A stretch of DNA of 64,000 nucleotides from Torreya grandis (Eukaryota > Streptophyta > Pinopsida > Cupressales > Taxaceae): positions 800,501 through 864,500 of the forward strand of contig JARHVA010006312.1 of assembly GCA_037957365.1 (NCBI GenBank), given 5' to 3'. Positions 11,290 through 22,364 of this stretch are shown one piece after another. Below the pieces are notes generated by a model. That model searched no databases, was not told the origin of the DNA, and was given only the letters and a program-made list of their open reading frames with translations. The translations under genes were made by a program, and so were the position numbers. Position 1 is the first letter of the stretch; the number at the start of each line of letters is the position of its first letter.

Positions 11290-12950
11290 AATTTTTTGTC
11301 CTGCAGGGATGGCTGTACCTTTCACACATTCTACCAACCTGTCCAACTGTTCATGATGGGCTTATAGAAATTCAAATTCAGACATTTGAATTTTAGTCTT
11401 TTTGACATGCTCAATTATGTCAAATGTTTGAATTGGACTAGGGACAGAGGATGTGAGTTCACTCTTTTGGTTTTTGGAATGGGGAGGGCTAGTTTGCAAA
11501 GTTGAAGTAGAGGGTGCAGAGATGCTTGGGGTACATACCTTTTCAATAGTCATCGGGTCCTTTGGTAGGAAGGGCAGAGTGGTTCCCCACTTGGCAATTG
11601 AAACTACTGACTGAGGTTGCTCCTCTATCTTCTCTTTATCAGCTTGTCAGGCTGACTATTTCTAGGACCAGGTGAATATGGCATATGATCCCTCAGTTGC
11701 ATTCCCCTCACTTCTAGGTTCATCTCGATAATTCAGGGAACTAATGATAGAGTCACCAACTAATTCTTCTTCTTACTCTTCAAAGGGATTGGCATCATCA
11801 TGTTGGTCCAACTCAGGTTGGAAAGGGGAAGCATGTTCCATTTCTAGATATCCAACCGTTGAGTTGGTTGGAGGTGCTTCAAGGGTGAGGTTCCTCTATG
11901 GGGGAGGAAGATGATTTGGCTGCCCTTGATTCCTAGCAGCATTGCTTTAGCATGCTTGATTTTGAAATGTCCTCCTTGGCATATCCTAATTAGGAGAAGT
12001 AGACATAACTTGGGCCATCTGTCTTCTGAGAGCTAGCATTTCATTTGCTAACTTTTGTACCATATGATCTATAGTACCTGTAGAAGAGCTTTTAGCAGAT
12101 GAAGAGAATCTATTTTTATTTGGGTCTTTTCTGATCTTACCTGCCAAAATAAGATCATCTTTGATCTCAGTAGCCAAATTTTGAGCTAATGCTAAATCCA
12201 TAGGGTCAACTCACCTCAATAAGAAACTTACTTCGGGAAGCTGTGAGTTGATGAAAAAGCACTTGAGATTCTCTGGCGTGGGCTGAGCGATAGTTGGAAT
12301 CTGATTCCTTAACTTGTTGAATTTAGTTATGAAATCCCTCATGGGTTCTTGGGATTCCTTTTTCATATGTGTTAGCTGCACTAACAAGGCATGTGCATCT
12401 TTAGCAAGTTTAAACCTAGCTTCAAATATGGACTTTAGTGTGTCTTAGTCAGTTACTGACCCAACTTATAGGTGGTAGAACTAGTCTATAGTAGCACCTT
12501 GTAGAGTTTCTACAAACAGCCTGACTGCTATATCTTCAAATTCTACACCAATTACGCCACATGTTATAGAGAAGGCAGTAATGTGTTCATCAGGGTGAAC
12601 TTTCCCATCACCAAATAATTTAGGGAAGTTTTTTTCTTGAGCTACGTGGAAGCTCATGTAGAGGTGGAGTAAGGTTGAGTGGTCCAAATGAGTTACCCCA
12701 GGGGCCTCGAGTTACCATGATTAGATTATGAAAAGTGGGGATAAAAGTCTTGGTGGGGTGTTTATAGGCAGGGCACTATTAATAGTAGGGGAAAAAGCTC
12801 TACCTTGTGTTGGTGACCCGATCAGGTCAAGAGGAAGACTCTTAGATCATTGGAGGAAAGGCGGTGGAGGAAATAGATCAAAATTACTCTGTTGTGCCAA
12901 CTCAAACACAAGATCAAAAACACCTTTAGATCTCTGGGTTCTTATGTAGC
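11290..12950 (-). pseudogene. Element B gag
   Basis: The minus-strand frame shows a Tat Gag core: FPKLFGDGKVHPDEHITAF, then EDIAVRLFVETLQGATID, then RDFITKFNKLRNQIP. After it comes a segment with MALRRQMAQ-like helices and a Pro/Ser-rich linker leading into protease. Stops are mostly TAG (for example at the end of the capsid core). The start is unclear; the frame can be followed to about 12,950, about 240 bases inside the PBS. No zinc knuckle is obvious. Confidence 0.78.
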
Positions 12951-13189
12951 ATGGAGTTGCTAGATTTCAAATGAAAAAGGGACCGAAATTGCTTCAAGTT
13001 GAAGCTTGAGGCTTCAAAATGCATGTTCTTTCTAGCGGCTTTGGTTTTGCAGACCAGATAATGTAATGGAGATGGTAAGGCTATAATGATAATGGGTAAG
13101 ACATGGAATGGAGTCGCCAGACTATGTAATGGATAAGGGTAGGGACTACTTCAATCTAAAACTTGAGGTTTCAGACTACACATCTGAGG

Positions 13190-13207
13190 TCCCCAGCGGA
13201 GTCGCCA
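13190..13207 (-). other. Element B primer binding site
   Basis: The minus strand reads TGGCGACTCCGCTGGGGA, six bases inside the right LTR. Its complement ends in CCA, as a tRNA 3' end does. From memory this resembles the tRNA-Arg type PBS of Tat/Ogre elements; a tRNA match was not computed. It fixes the element's orientation as minus. Confidence 0.8.
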
Positions 13208-13213
13208 AAAAGA

Positions 13214-15254
13214 TGTTGGGTGAATATTTTGTCGTCAACTAACTGATGACAAAATGGGTATATCAACCACAACATAGGGATATTTACACCATGAACAGTA
13301 TGGGTTTACCAGATCTGGATGAAGTAAATCTCTCCTCTCATCAAGGGGAGGTTCCCTATAAATACTTATGCACTGGATATATGTATATAATTAAGCAAAA
13401 AATAACACATGGGGGTGGTATAACATCATCTACCTCTCTTTTTCTAGAGGTAATGTATAAAGAACAAAAGAGGGAAAATCCTGGTCCTTAGCTAACAACA
13501 TTCCTCTTCTTTCAGGAATGGTATTGACCGTAAAGCAGAAAATTATCTTAAGTAACAAAGTCCACAAGAGAACCCATGTAAGCACAAAGTCTTCCATAGC
13601 CTCCTTCACCGATTCAGAACAAACGTAACTATAGAATGAAATGAAGCACAAAGTCTTTGCCTAAAACTACAAAAGATAACTAAATCACAAAGATAAAAAT
13701 ATCTCAAAGTCTATCTTCTACCTTTTAGAAATGCCCTCAGATAATATTGACACAACCACTTTGCTTATTAAATCAGATAAACAAGATATTACAAAGAAAA
13801 AAGACATAAGAACTATTTCCTAAATAACACAGATAATCTCAACACAAAGTCTGAAATAAACCTACTTCTCATTCATTTAACAAAATATGATTTACATGTT
13901 TGAGCACAAATTCTCAAAAAAGTGTTTCAATTTTGGCAGAGTTTTTGCTCTCTATTAGCCAAGATCTATTTACAAAAGAGGTCTCCACTATATATAGGGA
14001 GAAACTCTCAAAATTTAGAAAATAATATAACATAAAAATATCTTAGTCAAAGATGACTCAACTTTGACCTTTGAGATATTTTTCCAAATTTTTTACATGT
14101 AATTACACATTACAAAATTGCATGTGAAAATGTCCCAAGATAATTACAAAGTGCATTTTGAATAAAGCATGGAAAAACAGATTTAATCTTTATTTTTACT
14201 CTTCTTCATGGTCTTCGACTTCTTCAGAGAAACTATAGTGATCTAGAAAAATTTATGTTGAAAGGACACTGATGAAGAGGGATCCTTTAGAGAAACTACA
14301 ACATGAATCATGATTGTGCAATTAGGGGAAAAAAGTATCAAGCTAGGAAAACTACACATTTGATGGTCACAATCAGGGAAATGTGCTTGAAAGGGATGAG
14401 ACGTGAGTAGGTCAAAAAGTGGAAGAAAAGGGGAATAGGCACGGAAAATAGGAAAATGAAAATTTTCCAAAGATAGCAAAAAAATGAGGGAAAGGTATGC
14501 ATGGACGGCAAAATTTGCCACCCTTGCATATTTGCTAAAAAATATGCAGTGGTGGCAAAATTTGCCATGCTTGCATAATTGCTGAAAAATACGCAGTGGT
14601 GGCAAAATTTGCCACCCTTGCATATTTGCTAAAAAATATGCAGTGGTGGCAAAATTTGCCACCCTTGCATATCTGCTGAAAAATATGCAATGGTGGCAAA
14701 ATTTGCCACCCTTGCATATTTGCTGAAAATTATGTAGTGGTGGCAAAATTTGCCACCCTTGCATATCTATTGAAAAATATGCAGTGGTGGAAAAATTTGC
14801 CACCCTTGCATATCTGATAAAAAATATGCAGTGGTGGCAAAATTTGCCACGCTTGCATATCTGCTGAAAAATATGCAGTGGTGGCAAAATTTGCCACCCT
14901 TGTATATTTGCTGAAAAATATGTAGTGGTGAAAAAATTTGCCACCCTTGCATATCTGCTGAAAAATATGTAGTGGTGGCAAAATTTGCCACCCTTACATA
15001 TTTGCTAAAAAATAAGGTGACTCATTGAAATTAATCAAAAATTTGGGCATTCTAATCACATTAAAAACACAATGAATTTCACGTTTGCTAAGAAATATAA
15101 CTAAGAAAGCTCGCAAACTTTTCAACGATGTCAGTTGACAAAACCTGAGATCAAGAGAAACTTGCCTCGAAAGATGAACCTAGAGAGAACATGAAACAAA
15201 CAAGTTTCATAGGGGTTGTTCTAAAAATAAGCACATATGATTTTGGGAACAACA
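13214..15254 (-). repeat. Element B 5' LTR (right, 2041 bp)
   Basis: Direct repeat of 7941-10123 with the same TGTTG...CAACA ends, followed by target duplication AGTTT. It contains 11 rather than 14 of the 47-bp units. Confidence 0.9.
14497..15013. repeat. 47-bp palindromic tandem repeat, 11 units
   Basis: Same unit and phase as 9225-9882. Units carry private substitutions (for example ACGCAG, GTGGTGAAAAAA), so the two arrays have been diverging separately. Confidence 0.97.
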
Positions 15255-15259
15255 AGTTT
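15255..15259. repeat. Target site duplication of element B, right copy
   Basis: AGTTT immediately after the CAACA terminus; partner of AGCTT at 7936-7940. Confidence 0.7.
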
Positions 15260-15690
15260 TATGCAATCAATTATGTGGGTGCTGTAGACAATCAAGATGA
15301 CTTTGTTGTAGCCAACACAAGATTCAAGAAGAGAGCAATGGGAGAAGCCCAGGCTACTACCCAACTGATAGATGCACCTTCTCCATCACACTCAAATCAA
15401 AAGGCCCCAAACTTCAGATAGCCATTTGTAATTTCAACCCCTTAGCCTGTACCTCAGGTTGGAATTAGCCTCAAAGAAAGCTTGAAAGGAGGTAGTCCTC
15501 AAGTCAATATAGTGGACCAGCTAAAGAAGCTGCATATGAACATCTCTTTATGGGATTCATTGTCTCTACCAGGATAGAAGGACATGTTACAAAAGAAATT
15601 ACATGAGCTAGACCGATAAGCTGTTCCAGCCATCACCGATAATGTCTTGATGATGAATGGATAGCCTTCCACTTTAGGCCAGGTCAATAA
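15255..15690 (+). pseudogene. A2 gag 3' part and gag-pol linker
   Basis: The frame interrupted at 7940 resumes here (YAINYVGAVDNQDDFVVANT). A linker with NIVDQLKKLHMNISLWDSL follows, a region that in Tat polyproteins precedes protease. It has TAG stops at about 15,418 and 15,441, and more near 15,576-15,662. No zinc knuckle is evident. Confidence 0.75.
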
Positions 15691-18600
15691 AGAAGAGAAA
15701 ATTCCCCCTTTTTATGTGTCCTTGGTTATAGGGGATTTCTTGGTGCACGACTACATCATTGACAGTGGGGTTAGGACCTCAGTAATGCCCAAGTACATAG
15801 CTGACAAGATGGGACTAAAATATGAAGAGATGAATAAGGGAGTCTTGCAGATGGATGGGACACTTGCAAAAATAGTTGGGATATTGAAGGGTTTATGCTT
15901 TACATTACATGCTTGCCCAACCTTCTCAATTCCCCATGATATAGTAGTGGTAGATGTTCATCCTTATTTCACAATTTGCTTATCCAGGGACTTTACATCA
16001 AAGATAGGTGGCTATCTAGTAGCAAATTGGTCGTATCTAGTTATTAGAAATAAGTATGGGACCAAGGTAAAGATCGAATCTAAGCCAATCTACAAGGACC
16101 ATCTAGAACCATTTTCACTCAAGGCAGTGAACATTAGCTACACCATTATCGACCCAGAAGAGTCCCAGACAGACCAATCTCCATCTTCTGCTCTTGAAGG
16201 AGTTGCAAACCTACTCTTGGATGAGTGGGGAAGTGATAAATTTGAGCATGACCCTTATGATTTCATAGAGGAGGTAGGCCTTGGGGTTTACTACATACAC
16301 AAAGAAGGTACCTTCATACCAAATATATTGAAGGCGAGCCAGGAGAACCTAGGTCTATGGCAGCTGTACTTTGATAATTCCAAAAGTAGATTGGGAGCTA
16401 GTGGTGGAGTGATGTTAGTCTCCCCCTTAAAGGAGAGATACTTTTCGGCCTTTCATTTCCATTTTTCTTGCACAAGAAATGTTGCAAAATATGAGTCCCT
16501 TATCCATGGTCTAGAATGGGCAAAGAAAAGAGGGATCAAGGAGTTACAAGTTTTGGGAGATAGTGACTTGATTGTAAATTAGGTGAAAGGCTAAAATATG
16601 ACAAAAAATTCCTTACTGAAGTCATATAAGCATATGGTCTAGGACTTGGTGGAATATTTCCTCACTTTCAATATCACCTCCATTCCCAGAGAGCAGAACA
16701 AACAAGTGGATAGGCTAACAACAATTGGTGCTCAGTTTAATGTTTTTAGAGAGATAAGCTGAGACTATAATTCACACTACTTGAAGGTGGTAGTCTGGCC
16801 CTCTATCCCCGATAACATTTCAAACTGGTAGGTTTTAAAAAATGACCAGAAAATAGCTCTCTTCCTGTAGGAAGAAGCTAAGTTTGCTTCAACGAATAAG
16901 GCAAAGCTGCAATAGCAATATGGCAACCAAATTGTTCAATTGAAGAACAATAAGCTCCCTAAAGGTTTGGTCACTCTTGAGAGCATCTTCAATGAAGATG
17001 ACCAATTAAGAAGTGACAAGGCATGTATCACAACTAAGGAGGAGAATTATGAAAGGGTTGAGATCTTCAAGGACAAGCTGCTTGCACTTGGGAAAGTCTA
17101 CATGGTTCAAGAAAGGCAGACTTTCATTTCATTGTGTCAGGAGTTTGTTGATTTTTTTGCATGGGATTATAGTGATTTGAAGGGTTTTGACCCAAGACTC
17201 ACCTAGCACACCATCAAATTAGAAGAAGGTGCCAAGCCAATCATGCAGAAGTAGAGACTTGTCAACTCGATAATTGAGCCTCTCATGTAGAAGGAACTAG
17301 TCAAATTAATTGAGTTCGAGATTATATTTCCAATCAAACATTCCTCTTGGCTAGCCAATTTTGTTCCTATTTGAAAGAATAATGGCGAGATTAGGCTATG
17401 TATCAATTTTAGAGACCTTAATAAAGTCTCTTTAAAAGACCATTATCCTCTCCCAAGCATGGAGTGGATCCTTTAGAAGGTAACAGGCAGTGAGCATTTC
17501 TCGCTCTTGGATGGATATTTAGGGTATAATCAGATTCTAATGCAAGGATGTGACCAGCACAAAACAACTTTCACTACTAAATAGGGAACATTTAGTCACA
17601 AGAAGATGCCATTTGGGTTGGCTAACACTAGTGCTACCTTTCAGCGGGCTATGGACATGGATTTTTTAGGCTTGATAAACAACAATGCGTTGGTATACCT
17701 CGATGATGTGACAGTATTCTCCAAGGAAGCAAGCCAACACATGAAACACCTCTGACAGATTTTTGAAAGGTGTAGGGAGTTTGGCATCTCTCTTAACCCA
17801 AATAAATGTGTGTTTTATGTTCACAAGGGGAAACTCCTTGGCCACATCATGTCTAGGGAGGCTTTATCCATTGACCTTGAGAGAGTTCATTCTATCCTGG
17901 AGATGTCCCTACCTAAGCACAAGAAAGGCCTACAGAGCTTCTTTGGCAGGATAAATTTCATTTGGAGATTCATTCCAAATTTTACAGAGATAGTCAAGCC
18001 ACTGACCTCTATGATAAGGAAGGGTGATGAGTTCAAGTGGACAACACAAAGGAAGGAAAGCTTTAAATCCATTAGGTAGGCCATAACTCGAGCTCCTACT
18101 TTGATCAGCCCCAACTTCAATAAAGACTTCAGACTCTACACTTTTGGTAATGAAGAGGTAATCTCTGCCATGCTTACCCAAGAGAATGGTGATGACCTTG
18201 AGCAACCACTCGCACTTTATAGCCAAGGGTTAGAGGATTTTGAAGTCAAATACATGTACCTAGAGAAGCAAGTCCTGGTAGTAGTATAGAGCCTAAAAAA
18301 ATTTAGGCATATGCTATCCAACATCAAGATTCACCTCATGGTTCCACATCCTGGCATCAGGGATTTCCTAACCAATCGAGACCTAAATGAGAAAAGAGTG
18401 GGGTGGATCACCAAGGTAATGGAGTATGACATGGACATCAAGGTCACCAAGCTGGTGAGGGGAAGAGGCCTATGTGAACACCTTGCTATAGACTTCAAGT
18501 GGAAAAGGGAAGATAGCTTACTAATTCATGATGCAGCTGCTACAGAGGAACCAACTATCATAAAGAATTAGACGTCAGACCTAAGGTATTTCCTTCTCAC

Positions 18601-19816
18601 TGGTGAGTGCCCACAGGGTCTTGATAAGACCAAAAGAAGGTACTTTAGGCTCCAGTCTCTCCCCTATGTTCTAGTTGATGGAGTATTGTTTAGGAAGGAT
18701 CTCTAAGGAGTCCTTCTAAGATGCATAGACTCAAATCAGGCTGATAAGGTGTTGTCTGAGTTCCATGATGGGCCAACAGGCAGTCATTTTGCTCTTAAGG
18801 CTACTGCAGCAAGGATAATGAGAGCTGACTATTTCTAGCCTATGCTTTTCAAGGACACCCATGCCTAGGTAAGAAAGTGCTAGAAGTGTACACTTTCTGA
18901 TGGGAAACAATGATTGGTTGCCCTGCCTCTACATCCTATTTACATGGAGCAGCCATTCATGCAATGGGGCCTAGATTTCATAAGAATGATTAATCCTCCC
19001 TCTAGTGCTAGACACAAGTGGGTCTTGACCACCATGAACTATTTCACAAGGTGGGTAGAGGCTGTTGCTCTAAAGGAGGTACATGAAAGTGTAGTCTTGG
19101 AGTTTTATGAGGAGCTGGTGACAAGATTCGAGGTCCCAGCTACCATAATCTCAGATAATGCCTTGGCTTTTTTGGGAACCAATATAAGTGAATGGGCACT
19201 AAGGTATGGTATATATCTTAGCACTTCATCCAACTATTACCCATAGGGGAATGGGCTGGCTAAGTCCACCAATAAAAACTTGATCAGGATCATCAAGAGG
19301 ACCATGGAAGAAAATCAAAAGACTTGGAATGCCAAGCTGAAAATAGCTCTATGGGCCAATCAAATCACTCCAAAAAGAGCAATAAGAAATTCTCCATATG
19401 CGCTTGTATATGGAAAGGAAGCTAGGTTTCCCATCTCACTTGAATTTCCAACATTGGACCTCACTCACGAACTACAATTAGAAGAAGGAAGTAACATAGA
19501 GGTCAGGCTGTGTGAGCTGATGGAGCTCCAAGAGACAAGGGACCAGGCTATGGCTTCTATGACCAATCGCCAACATCAAACAAAGAGACACTTCGATAAG
19601 AAATCTTCATCAAAAGATTTCTTTGAAGGAGACATTGTCTTGAAATGGGATGAAGATCAAGCTAAGCCTGAAAAGCATGCAAAATTTGAAGCTCTATGGA
19701 GTGGTGCATACATAATCACTCAGTACAAGCAGCATAATGCATTCCAACTCTCCAAGTTGGATGGTGAAGAATTTCATATCCTAGTTAATGAGATATATCT
19801 TAAGCATTGCCATTAA
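15691..19816 (+). pseudogene. A2 pol: PR-aRH-RT-RH-IN polyprotein, near complete but inactivated
   Basis: Order along the sequence: protease with active site IIDSGVRTSVMP (DSG at 15,761-15,769); post-protease GGYLVANWSYLV; aRH 16,355-16,600; linker with CQEFVDFFAWDYSDLKGFDP; RT about 17,330-17,960 with VYLDDVTVFS; gypsy RNase H about 18,060-18,300; integrase zinc region (H-H-C-C, about 18,750-18,900), catalytic core from 18,914, and a C-terminal module ending at the 19,816 stop (GAYIITQYKQHNAFQLSKLD). Stops are dominated by TAG. The third integrase catalytic residue is Lys instead of Glu (codon 19,262-19,264). It is the best-preserved pol in the window, and would have copied and integrated element A. 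Confidence 0.92.
16355..16600 (+). other. A2 second RNase H (aRH), upstream of RT
   Basis: This segment has the D-E-D set of an RNase H: Asp in LYFDNSKS (codon 16,373-16,375), Glu in KYESLIHGLEWA, and Asp in VLGDSDLIVN. Strand and helix spacing match the equivalent domain of element D (38,120-38,380), which lies after the gypsy RNase H. After the gypsy RNase H of A2 the frame runs directly to integrase with no second copy, so the domain has a different position rather than being duplicated. Confidence 0.82.
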
Positions 19817-21205
19817 CCCCCTTTTTTAATCATGTATATATTTCCCTTGGTTTTTTCCTCCGACTTTCCCTAAGTGCCTTTTGCACATGTTAGTAGTTTT
19901 CTTAGCCTTGTGTGTGTTTTCATTTCCTTGGGGTAAATCTGTGTGATTGGTTCTAGCTTAATCAGAGCTATTGCTGGTCTTTAAGTTACCATCTGACTCC
20001 AAGCCCAATGGACTACAAGGCAACTGGTCTCTAAGCATAGCAGGCATGCTTCCCTTGGGAGTCACCAATTTGTTGACCAATTTTTGCCCAACAGGCAAAA
20101 TTTTTGGTCCCCTTCTGCCTCTTGCTATTCTAGGCCACTTCTTTTTGATTTTGTGTAGGTGTAGTGATTTCTACGAATTCAGAAGTTCCCTACAGACTTC
20201 ACATTGTCTACGGCCCCTATAGGTTAGTCTTTTGGCGCATGAAGGATCAGTTTAGAGAGAGATTTGGTTCTCACTGCAAGTCCATCGCTCCAATTTTGAG
20301 CCTTGGTTTAGTCAAAAAGTTCATCACTTTTAGCTTCAAAGCGCTCAGTTTGATCAATAGGTTCATCAGCGCACAGCTTTGAACCATTGAATCAATTCAA
20401 ACAATTAATTCAACCACTTAGTTTAACTCTTCAACTTAGTTCATCGGGCTTAGTTCAATCACTTGGTTCAACTGATCAGTTCAAGGGCTTGGTTCAATGG
20501 GCTCGGCGTGCCGTGATTGAACTGTTGAACCAATTAAACCATTGAACCAATTTTAGTTCAATGGGTTGGTTCAACAGCTTGGTTCAAGGATGTGTCTTAT
20601 AGCTAAAGGGCAGCACTGGGTTCAAATGCCCTTGCAAAGGGTAGGGGACATTTATAAGATAGCCGTAAGAGGGTAAGGTTTCAAAATTTTGGCTTAAAAG
20701 TAGGCAAAGACAAATTTTTGGACTTTTGTTTGAATGAATTCCTTCAGATAAAAAGTTTGAAGAAATTTTGAAGTAGGAAAGGGGCCTAGGAAAATCAAAG
20801 CATCAATTCCCATGGACGTTTTATCTGTAGAAAAAAATTCTAAAACAAAAGAAAGGGGCCCGAAGGAATTTGAAGGGGCCATGCCAAGAAACTCAGTGAG
20901 AATCCTTGCAGACTTTTGTCTGTAAGAAAATGTTCGTGGACAAAAGCCTACAAAAAATGTCTAAAGCAAAGGAATGACCTAGGAAAATTGTCTGAAACAA
21001 AAGCCACAAAGCACAAAAATCCACAAAAGGGACCCAATGGGCTTTTGTCAAGGATGATGACGTCCCAAAAGCTGTCAAATTTAAGGAGGTGGATTAGCCA
21101 TTGGTTTTCAAGTGATGACAGGAGCATGAACGTCAAAATTAACATAGTGAAATAGCCATTTGCTTTCAAACTAAAAGGATGCCAACCATGGAAAAGGCCT
21201 AGAAA
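19817..21205 (+). other. A2 3' non-coding region
   Basis: Homologue of 4026-5410. It includes the GTTCAA block (about 20,375-20,595) and the hairpin motifs (about 20,710-20,960). No gene seen. Confidence 0.6.
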
Positions 21206-22115
21206 TGTAGCGACCCACTAGAAGATCACCCCCAAGGGCCAGAGCCAGAAGAGACAAGATAGGGAAAAGACAAAGTGCCAAGCATGGAGTAGGTAGATAG
21301 TCCAAGTGGCGAAGGGAAGCACCATTTTGAGAAGTTATTTTGGTAGATGAAACAGTGCCTATGAATTAACCATTAAAAGGCATGAACGGCTAATTGTGCA
21401 CCTCTTTTTCTTCATTTCATATTTATGAGTAGACAAACTACGTAGGTGCCTTCAAGGAGCAGTCTCAGTTAATGAGGAAATAGTGCACCCGTGTCAAAAA
21501 ATGCTTGAAGTTAAAGCCAAGATCGACACAACATTTGTGTTTAAGAAGCCTGCTCTTCCCAATGCTCATAAGGCACATGGGTCACTTGTCAAAAGGGGGC
21601 CAAAAGGCCTCCTTTCTTCTCCTATAAATTTTAAACTTGTCATTTGAGAATTATCTTGCACATTTGTATGGTGTAGCCCTGGCAAAATTTCACCTAAATC
21701 AATAAATGCATTGTTTACCTCTATCTTGGTTAGATATCTTTGTGTATGTCTGGGTGTTAGCTTGTGTTTAGTCATTGTTTCTTGATGCTTTCATAGGTTT
21801 AATACCAACATATCTTGTGTCTATAAGGTGCCATTTCTACACTGCTAAGGAGAGTTCTAGTTGGAAGTGTAGAAATAGAAGAAATTACCTTACAGTGTGC
21901 CTTTCACAGCACCTTTGGTGAATCTCTATTTTTTTGTATTTTCATTAAAGCCTCCCTATCAAGCTCTTGCAGTCTGGTCCTTCTACCAGTATGAAGCGTA
22001 TGTATGTGTTTGTTTGATTTTTAGTGTGAGGGTGAGAAGGTCAGATTTATTTTGGTGCATCACCTCCTTTAGAATAATTTATTTTCTTGCAATCTTTCCC
22101 CTTTTTCATCCCTCC

Positions 22116-22204
<89 letters not shown>

Positions 22205-22364
22205 CACTTACTAGAGCAAATTAGATGCATCAAAGGGAGCTAGCCCTTATCTAGAGACTCTCCCCTCTAGCTTTGCCAGTTCCACAGGCGAGAGGGGAGT
22301 TTCCATAGTTGCTTGAGGAAGACAGGAGCTTGGCTTCCTGCCAAGAGTGCAATCTTTTGCGTCA
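21206..22364 (+). repeat. LTR of element A, downstream copy (A2 3' LTR)
   Basis: Matches 5411-6507. The end is placed at GCGTCA, after which the sequence is unrelated to the first LTR and becomes element C. AATAAA is at 21,701-21,706; the TATA box is mutated. The (TA)n tract is longer here, which explains most of the length difference. Confidence 0.65.
22120..22202. repeat. (TA)n microsatellite inside LTR A, long allele
   Basis: About 80 bases of AT dinucleotides at the same LTR position as the shorter tract at 6323. The poly-YI reading frame across it is not a gene. Confidence 0.95.

Larger units (their letters stand above)
7941..15254 (-). mobile_element. Element B: Tat-type LTR retrotransposon lacking most of pol, nested in the A2 gag
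   Basis: Two direct LTRs, 7941-10123 and 13214-15254, begin TGTTG and end CAACA and flank a 3.09-kb interior. Gag and protease remnants are on the minus strand. A primer binding site lies next to the right-hand LTR, so the right LTR is the 5' one. RT, both RNases H and integrase are missing, so the copy would have depended on enzymes from another element. It interrupts the A2 gag with a 5-bp target duplication. The LTRs differ at about 14 of the first 275 positions (about 5% by eye), making it younger than A or D. Confidence 0.9.

Noticed and set aside
21897..22214. 105-residue frame ending in poly Tyr-Ile
   Set aside because: Created by the (TA)n microsatellite in the LTR.
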